The notes under the pieces are model-generated. The model was given only the letters and a program-made list of their open reading frames with translations. It made no database searches and had not been told where the DNA came from. 64,000 nucleotides of DNA from Annona cherimola. Lineage: Eukaryota > Streptophyta > Magnoliopsida > Magnoliales > Annonaceae. This document shows positions 57,061-64,000 of the stretch, piece after piece. Location: NCBI GenBank assembly GCA_030490835.1, contig CM059973.1, forward strand, positions 85,823,221 to 85,887,220, read 5' to 3'. How positions within the stretch are numbered: the stretch's first letter is position 1; every line of letters begins with the position of its first letter. A program made the translations under genes and the position numbers.

Positions 57061-57065
57061 TTGAC
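57061..57065 (+). promoter_or_regulatory. W-box upstream of EXO70 copy 5
   Basis: TTGAC followed by T, about 54 bp beyond the TATA box, within GGTTGACT as in copy 3. Candidate WRKY site, function inferred. Confidence 0.4.
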
Positions 57066-57247
57066 TTTGGCCGCGTATGATTTTTCAACTGTATGATTGC
57101 GGGGCTGGAGCGAGCGTGTTGATGGTTTCCTGTTCACCTTTGGCAGCTCTCACATGTTCTTCCGAACTTCTACTAAGACGGCGGATTGATGTCTTTTTTG
57201 TGGCGCCGTATGCTGCTGCACTTTTCTTTTTCATTCGTATATATTGA

Positions 57248-57525
57248 GTGTGTTTGTCGTAGAAAATGTTAAGTTAAAATTTTTTAATTTAAAACTTTTC
57301 GCTCTTTATAATTATCATATTTTTTAATTATTTTTTCACATTTTATTGTACAAATACTTTATTTTTCAATCATTTTTACACAACTATCCACGTAACTAAA
57401 TTACCTATTTTAACTTTATCCACTTTACTACTCATCATTATCCTTATCATATCACATAATTTGATAATTTTTACTCTATAAAACTTTTCATCAAAAGTTT
57501 TATTCATTACCAAACACACCCTTAT
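57248..57525. mobile_element. MITE, family A, well-preserved copy
   Basis: Starts GTGTGTTTGTCGTAGAAAAT and ends CATTACCAAACACACCC. The inverted ends and about 278-bp length define the family. The interior has CACAACTATCCACGTAACTA and ATCATATCACATAATTTGAT. Confidence 0.7.
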
Positions 57526-58067
57526 ATTCACTTAAAATTTTTATTACAATCAAGTCTTTTAGACATTTTTATAACTTACAAGAAGAACACCACATGCTCT
57601 TACCTATCAACGGGGACAAAAAGCTCCTATATAATATAATATATTGGGGGCAAATGCTCTACCAATATTTGAACATTCATCCTCTTTTTTTTTTTTTGGA
57701 GATAACGGTGTTATCACTGAACTTGCATCATTCTTTTAGAGTCTGTTTAATTTATTGGTAGATTATTAAAATATATATCCTAGAAATTATAAAGTTCACT
57801 AAAAATGAATCTAATTGCAAATAGTTGGTTGCTTAAAAAGTGATGAGGCTTCTCATATCATCACAAAAAAATACATGCCTCATTTAGGATGATGCATTTA
57901 TAAATAAGGAAAAACTTTTTTACTTATGCTGATGCTTATATTAACAAAGACAAATTTTTTTCTTATAATAATATTTTGGCAACAAAAAATTTTAATAAAT
58001 GTAAAAAAATATGAATTTTAGTATATAAATAAGTTTGACAGGCAAATATTTGGTTGCTTAATTACAT
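57526..58067. other. intergenic region, no gene recognised
   Basis: AT-rich. The part from 57800 shares the style of the next element (ATAACAAA/TTTTCTT words) and may be part of an older related insertion. Confidence 0.35.
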
Positions 58068-59193
58068 CACTTCAAGAAAATACATTTTTGGCAATCTTTA
58101 TTAATAACAAAATTTTCTTTATTAGTAAGGAAAATGCCTATATAAGAATTTTTTTGATTTTTCTTGCTTATGGTGATATTTTCTCTGGAAAGAAAATTTT
58201 CTTTACTTATAATAAACTATTGTAAACCAATTTTTTCTTAACAATTGCTATGTGATATATGACATAAGTTATTAGTAACCAAATTTTTTAGTAATTAATT
58301 TTAATCTTTTGCAAGAAAATTTTAGTTCATAAAAATTAAAATTTTTATAGTATGTGTAACCACGTTATGTGTAGTCAAAAATATTATTTAATATAATCAT
58401 TTATATTTGATAACAAACAATAAAAATTTTGGCCAAATACAGTAATATTTTTTACGAGACAAATACACTAATATTATTTGGTTACATTTAACGTTATATA
58501 TTAAATTTAGGCAAATTTAAGTTTAGATCCAAAAATACGTAGCATATATTAATACTAGAAATTTTTCATTTCAGAATTTCTCGCAAAAGGTTAAAATTTA
58601 GTTATTAAATAGAATCTTAATTGCCAATTGTTTAGGGTTGAGGGTAAATACACCCAAGTGCACTTAGCCTCAGTGTACTTAGGTGTATTTAAACTATTTT
58701 TTATTTTTAATTTTTTATACAATTATTAATCTAAGTGTATTTAACACGCATATCAATTTTTACCATTTATTACTAAAATACTATTGAATTTCAAAAATAA
58801 AAAATAAATATCTAAAAAATTCATGGTAAAAATTGATATGCATGTTAAATATATTTAAATTAACAGTTGTATAAAAAAATTTCAAAATTTTTTTTAAAAA
58901 ATGGGATAAAGCACCCTAGTGCACTAAAGCTAAGTTCACCTGGGTGCACTATATCGGCATCCAATAATTTAAAACATATTTTATATATCAACTATTAAGA
59001 AGAAAAATTGGTTACTAGTTGCCCATTATTTTCTGTGTTCAGGTAAGAAAGTTTTGATTTGGTTACAAAATATTGTTATAAATGAGAAAAAATTTCTTCA
59101 TCTATGAAAACATTAGCACAAGTAAGAAATTTTTTTCTTAAATATGCATTTTCTTTTCTAACAAAGGTTACAGAAATGTATTTTCTTGCAGAG
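58068..59193. mobile_element. possible CACTA-type non-autonomous element, with a family C element nested inside
   Basis: The left end CACTTCAAGAAAATACATTT and right end AAATGTATTTTCTTGCAGAG are inverted and resemble the CACTACAAGAAAA ends of plant CACTA transposons. The stretch 58635-58970 inside it is a family C element. No transposase frame remains. Ends are imperfect, so the class is tentative. Confidence 0.4.
58635..58970. mobile_element. family C element with hairpin ends
   Basis: The left terminus has ACACCCAAGTGCACTTAGCC then TCAGTGTACTTAGGTGTA, a subterminal hairpin. The right terminus has GCACCCTAGTGCACTAAAGC and TCACCTGGGTGCAC. The mirrored interior has CTAAGTGTATTTAACACGCA and GCATGTTAAATATATTTAAA. 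Confidence 0.65.
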
Positions 59194-59354
59194 TAACTAC
59201 AAATTATGTATTTAATAGTAACTAAAATATTCATTAAAAATATGGATAAATAATAAAAAGAAAATATATGAGGATGAACTACGGAAAAGAAAAAAATAAT
59301 GATTAGAAAATTAGGATGATGATTGGATAGAATACAATAAGTGCGTAACCAAAG

Positions 59355-60835
59355 AAGTGAATTAAAGGCTAGATATTTTCCAGATGGGAGTATGTGGGAC
59401 GCCCAAGTAAAGCATGGTAGCTCTTATACTTGGAAATATTTACTTAAATCCTTAAAATTTTGAAGGCTGGTTGTAAATGGTGTATTGGAAAGGGTAATAA
59501 GGTGAGTTTTTTTGGGGACAGGTGGGCGTAGGGAACTCTCATAATGGTAAGATCTATACCAGAGGATATCAAGGCTGACGCTAAGTTGGAAACTTTTATT
59601 GATGCATGGAACAGATGCTGAGATGAAATGAAGATAAAAAGGGCATCGGGAAAGGTAGGTTGGCAGTAGATAAAAGATATCCCAATCCCAAGAAAGGAAG
59701 AAGAGGATAAGATATATTGGGAAGGGGAAGCAAATGGTTCTTTTTCAGTTAGATCAGCATATGCTATTTGGAGGAAGCTTGAAACATTTTAAGGAGGATG
59801 AAAGAGAGAGAAAAATACAAGTGCTGGGTTATGAAGATGTTGAGAAACAACTATGGAGATTGAAAATTCCAAGGAAAGTGAAGTTATTTGGATGGAGTAT
59901 GGGTATGAATGCTATTCTCACAAATGTCAATCTTTCTAAAACAAGAGTTCAAGCTGGTACAAGAGGCCTTCAATGTAAAGAGGATGGGGCAATTGAAGAT
60001 GCTGCTCATATTTTTTGGACGTGCAGGAAGCTGAAAATAGTCATTAAAGGTGCAGTTTTTGAGAAATTACAGAATGTAGGGACAAATGACATAGAGGCAA
60101 TTTTAAAGCAACTTCTATTGGAGAAAGATATCCACCATTTTACTCTTTTTGTGCTGTTATGTTGGAGGTTGTGGGAGATAAGAAATAGGCAATTGATGGA
60201 TCGGGAACCTGCAAGTCTGGATGAAGTGTATAACTAGTGCATTATATATCTACATTTTTATACATCTGTTAATCTTCTTACTGATGTTAGAAGCTATGAT
60301 GATGTGAGCCCATCCAGATGGACCCGTCCAGCTATTGGGGTTATCAAAATTAGTGTTGCTGCAGGTGCAAGTCTTGATAGTGTTAGAGGTTATGCAGCTG
60401 TTAGCAAAAACTGGGAAGTAGATTTTATTGCTACTAGCCTGCTAGATGCTGGACAAATAGAGGTTTGATTGATCCTTTAACGATGGAAGCAAAGACAATT
60501 ATCTATGGTCTTACTTGGGCATCATTCTAATTAATTGTTTAAATGGAGAGGGAAACATCGAATCTCCTGTGAAGCATTGCATAAGCGAGATAATAAGATT
60601 GTGCAGGTTATCTGACCAGGTGGATTTCATTCATATTCTTAGAACAGCAAACTAGATAGCACACACATTAGCAAAACTTGCTACTGACGATGGAGGTTAT
60701 AATCGTTGTTGGTGGGAAATGCCACCAGAAAACATTTTAAATTTTTCGTTTGTGAAGAAATCTTTTTGTAATGGTGTGAGGGAGGAGCTCCCTCCTACCC
60801 CACCCCAAAATAAATCTGAGATCGTGATAGCGAGG
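59355..60835 (+). pseudogene. LINE (non-LTR retrotransposon) 3' region, decayed
   Basis: Fragments of a plant LINE polyprotein in order. Near 59365 the frame gives LKARYFPDGSMWDAQVKHGS then YTWKYLLKSLKI, the region just after reverse transcriptase. At 59734-60237 an intact stretch (LWRLKIPRKVKLFGWSM..., AAHIFWTCRKLK, LLCWRLWEIRNR) forms the zinc-binding zf-RVT-type domain, whose His/Cys part is partly preserved. From 60318 WTRPAIGVIKISVAAGA begins an RNase H-like domain, followed by MEAKTIIYGLTWA and DFIHILRTAN in other frames, and CWWEMPP at the end. Several frameshifts and in-frame stops (including one at about 60235 and a TAG inside RTAN-IAHTLA) show it is dead. The reverse transcriptase and endonuclease parts are absent, so it was probably truncated at its 5' end. 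Confidence 0.8.
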
Positions 60836-61864
60836 TGATCCTCTGTTTTTGTTTATAATACAACTTACAATTAAAAAGAAGTGTATTACGTGGGGAACAA
60901 CTGTGTATTTCTGTTTTCTACTTCGGATGCAAATTGCTTTCCCAGTCAATTGTTACCCCAGCTGTTCTAAAGCCAAAGCCTCGGAGCACCAGCTTAAGAG
61001 ATTTCCTTCTGCTTTGGTGGGTTCACGGGGGCCTAATTTAGCTATAAAAAATAGACTGCATGTATGTGGCCGGCGTTTTTCACACCTCCCTCTCTCTCAC
61101 CCTTAGTCGTGGTTTAATTTATATTAAAATTTCTTTTTTATTCTCTCTCCTTTAAATAATATCGTTCTGTTCCATACTTCTCGATTAATCGAATTTTTTA
61201 TTCGGCCAACTTTCTACTTGCTCCGCATGCATGGTCAGTCAAATTGTAGACAGAGTCAACAAAAATTTGCCCTGCTGACTGGAAATATTGTTGGCTTCTG
61301 CAATCATTTCTAATTCAAAGCAAGTTGGGTTATTTCCCATCCATCAGAAAATGGGTAAACAAAACGAGTTCTAAATATCTCTTTTTGCCAATCAAATAAC
61401 CTTAACAGAGCATCGGCAGAGCCAGAGGTGTTGTAGGCAAATTAATGACTCTGATCAAGGACCAAATGGAAAGCAAATTAAGTTATCATAGGTAAATCAA
61501 GGACTGTTTCAGCCTAGTATTTCTTATGGGCTCTTCTCTCTGCTTAATTCTTGCATATTTTATGGAATTTTGGCCTGTTAGCTAGGCTTCTCTTTCACCG
61601 TCCAGTCCTGCTGCTTTCTGGTGGAGGTTTATGCATGGAATAATTCCAGTCCATTCGTTATTTTAAGTTAACACGCGACACATACGATTCCCGTGGAGTC
61701 CGCCAGTTTTTTGGCAGAAACTTAGCCACGCATAATTCAAAATAATATTACAGGAGTGCATCATGCATGCTTGCGCTGGGTGACCTTTTCTTTCTGCTTT
61801 TGTTGTCTTGACTGCACGTCTCTTTTTCCAAAAGAATGTTCCACTCCGCGCTGATATATTAAAA
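60836..61864. other. intergenic region, no gene recognised
   Basis: A GC-balanced stretch (60940-61110) contains AGCTATAAAAAATAG near 61040, which looks like a promoter TATA, but no supported coding sequence follows. The rest is AT-rich without identifiable features. Confidence 0.4.
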
Positions 61865-62215
61865 TTTCAATCCATTAGGGTGCAAAATCTTATTTTTTAT
61901 ATATTCTTTTTGAATTTTTTTATAAGATCGTTAATTTAGTTGTATTTAATTTATAAGTCAAAATTTACCATTTTTAGATATGTGTATATATATTTTTTAA
62001 TTTTTTAAAAACAAGGGTACTTTAACTATTTAAAGTGACTAAAATACCCCTATTTTCGAAAAATCAAAAAATATATTTATATATCTCCAAAAATTGTAAA
62101 ACTTAATACATAAATTAAATACACTTAGGTTAACAATCCTATAAAAAAAATTCAAAAAATATAAAGATGGGGTTTTGGAGTTGTGTCACAATACACCCTG
62201 GTGCATTATTCAGGG
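61865..62215. mobile_element. family C element, first of a tandem pair
   Basis: Ends AATCCATTAGGGTGCAAAAT and CACAATACACCCTGGTGCAT. The mirrored interior contains TTAGTTGTATTTAATTTATA and ATTAAATACACTTAGGTTAA. Non-coding. Confidence 0.6.
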
Positions 62216-62565
62216 TGTAAAACCTCATTTTTTTAATACATTTTTTGAAATTTTTTTATAAGATTGTTAATATAGGTGCATTTAACTTATGTATTAAGTT
62301 TTACTATAGTCGAAGATATATAAATATACATTTTTAATTTTTAAAAATATTAGTATTTTAGCCACTTAAAAATGGTTAAAGTACTCATTTTTTAAAATAA
62401 AAATAAAAATATATATACATATATTCAAAAAGGTAAAATTTGGCTTATAGATTAAATACACTTAAATTAATAATCTTATAAAAAATTTCAGAAAAATATA
62501 TAAAAATAAAGTTTTGTACTCCGATGCATTAAAATTTCAATGCATCAGGGTGCATTGAAACATTC
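62205..62565. mobile_element. family C element, second of a tandem pair
   Basis: Begins at the hairpin-like junction ACACCCTGGTGCATTATTCA then GGGTGTA, and ends CAATGCATCAGGGTGCATTG. The mirrored interior contains TAGGTGCATTTAACTTATGT and GATTAAATACACTTAAATTA. Confidence 0.6.
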
Positions 62566-62639
62566 TCCTACATTGTGAGGGTGTGCTTGTAAAATGATAA
62601 AAAAAAAAATTATAAAATTTTTTTTGCATAACAATTTTT

Positions 62640-62905
62640 AAAATAGAAGAAAATAATATAGGGTGTATTTGTGAATAGATAAAACTTTTTGACGAAAATT
62701 TTTAGGAGTAAAAGTTGTAAAATGACAAGTTAATTAAGGAAATAAAGTTAAAACAAATAGGTTAATTATATAAAAATGATTGAAAAACATGATACTTATA
62801 TAGGATGATGTGAAGAAATCCTTAAAAAATAATATGAAAAATAAAAAATTTTAGACTGAAAAATTTTAGTTTGAAAAGTTTTATCAATAACTAAACAAGC
62901 TTTGA
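62640..62905. mobile_element. MITE, family A, inverted copy
   Basis: Runs from TAGGGTGTATTTGTGAATAG to AATAACTAAACAAGCTTTG with AAACAAATAGGTTAATTATA and TAAAAATGATTGAAAAACAT inside. Slightly eroded right end. Confidence 0.6.
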
Positions 62906-62921
62906 AAGGTTAAAAAAAAAG

Positions 62922-63215
62922 CACCACAAGAATATAGCCATTTAGTGATACAAAATTTTGTCACTATATGTATTAATTTACATTATAATGTTATTATAAC
63001 CAAATCATTACAGGACCATTATAAAAGGCTTTTATGATTTTTTTTAATGTAGTGACACTTTTCACTAAAATTTTATTTTTTTGCTGCATTAATTATATTA
63101 TTGTGGCCAATAACTGATTTTTAATTACATTTATGTCACTGAATAGAGTTTTCTATGACAAAAAAAATTTTAAGCTGCAGAAAGTATGTCATTAAATGTT
63201 AGTTCTCTTGTAGTG
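62922..63215. mobile_element. short CACTA-like non-autonomous element
   Basis: The left end CACCACAAGAATATAGCCAT and right end GTTCTCTTGTAGTG are inverted (CACTACAAGAG). Paired internal words such as TAGTGATACAAAATTTTGTC and ATGTCACTGAATAGA support it. 294 bp, no coding. A clear 3-bp target duplication was not seen. Confidence 0.5.
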
Positions 63216-63629
63216 GGGCTGAATTTGCTGAGTTTTGCTACGCACATTATATTTTTCTTTCTTAAAAATTCATTAAAAAGTTGTTATTTAGTCATGGCCA
63301 CAATCTCTTTTTTACCTAATTTTATCTGGCTTCAAATTAATACCAGCTCTCTAAGTTCCACGCCCACGGCAAATAGTAAGTAGGCTTTTTTTTTTGAACG
63401 GTTAGGTAGGCATTTAATTTTATTTGATGTTGCTTAGGCTTGAAGATTAAAGAAATACGTGCATCGTACGCTATATAAAAGCTCAATGTTCACACTTGCG
63501 TTTTTTTTTTTTTTTTTTTTACTTTTTTGCGAAAATTGGCAGGCCTAGGTATGTAAAATATTTTTACATATTAAAAATATAAAAAAAATTTATATGGAAT
63601 GAATGCTTACATTACAGGTTATTATTAAT
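63216..63629. other. intergenic region, no gene recognised
   Basis: AT-rich with a T-tract at about 63502-63520. No supported feature. Confidence 0.4.
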
Positions 63630-63900
63630 GCACCTAGGTGCACTTAGCTTTAGTGCATCCAAATGTATTTAACTTATTTTTTAAAAACTTTTTCATAAAA
63701 CTATTAATTTAAGTATATTTAACATATGTGTCAATTTTTACCAATTTTAAAAATTTTAGATTTTTTGGCTTTTTAAAAATCAATGGTATTTTAGTAATTT
63801 AAAAGCACTTAAGTTAAAAGTGTAAAAAAGTTGTGTAAAAAAATTTTCAAAAAAAAAAAGGTATTTGCACCTGAGTGCACCTGATTGTAACCCTACATGT
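63630..63900. mobile_element. family C element, copy
   Basis: The left end TGCACCTAGGTGCACTTAGC contains a perfect GTGCACCTAGGTGCAC-like hairpin core. The right end reads GCACCTGAGTGCACCTGATT. The mirrored interior is only partly kept, and the right half looks shortened. Confidence 0.55.
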
Positions 63901-64000
63901 ACATGCCAAAATTTTTTTTAAAAAAATAAATAATGTGAGTGCTTTAATGCTCATGCAAGCATTAAAGTTGCAATTATATAAAATTTTAAAATTTTTGCAA

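Overview
The window is nuclear DNA from a flowering plant. It has a spliced pectate-lyase-like gene with canonical GT/AG introns, several intronless EXO70 (exocyst subunit) genes of the plant-expanded type, very AT-rich intergenic DNA, and many small inverted-repeat transposons (MITEs), LINE relics and a solo LTR. Species and lineage cannot be fixed from sequence alone. No bacterial, organellar or viral genes, CRISPR arrays, rRNAs or tRNAs were recognised.

Layout. The left edge (1-254) may hold the first exon of a minus-strand gene that leaves the window. A complete five-exon pectate-lyase-like gene lies at 1202-5049 (+). From about 11 kb to 57 kb there is a tandem array of five EXO70 genes, all on the minus strand: 11010-12950 (copy 1, intact), 25194-26839 (copy 2, frameshifted and truncated pseudogene), 32052-33938 (copy 3, intact), 46322-48046 (copy 4, body intact but N-terminus decayed) and 54986-56848 (copy 5, intact body, altered N-terminus). 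The N-terminal tag M(P/A)RKGMRS and the overall sequence suggest the EXO70H clade. Copies 2 and 3 resemble each other most, as do copies 4 and 5, which points to repeated local duplication. Copies 2, 3 and 5 have a TATAAATA box 80-155 bp upstream of the ATG, and copies 3 and 5 also have a TTGACT W-box 33-54 bp upstream of that box.

Between the genes lie accessory repeats. Family A is about 270 bp with ends like GTGTGTTTGG/CCAAACACAC. Family B is a 300-480 bp near-palindrome. Family C is a 270-410 bp inverted repeat whose termini are themselves palindromes. Family D is a 640 bp dispersed repeat present as an inverted pair. There are also CACTA-like short elements, a 5'-truncated LINE with target-site duplication (22.9 kb), a decayed LINE 3' region with zinc-binding and RNase H domains (59.4-60.8 kb), a 1176-bp solo LTR with a 5-bp target-site duplication (38.4-39.6 kb), a duplicated 0.9-kb block carrying an 88-bp minisatellite (15.8-19.1 kb), and a second local duplication at 48.7-50.0 kb.

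Biologically the window is an EXO70 birth-and-death cluster. EXO70 proteins bring the exocyst tethering complex to membrane sites for exocytosis, and plant EXO70H/B members are linked to pathogen response and trichome wall deposition. The pectate lyase gene is an unrelated neighbour. I saw no clearly new enzymatic system. The most unusual items are the graded decay of EXO70 N-termini across the array and the palindrome-within-palindrome MITE family.
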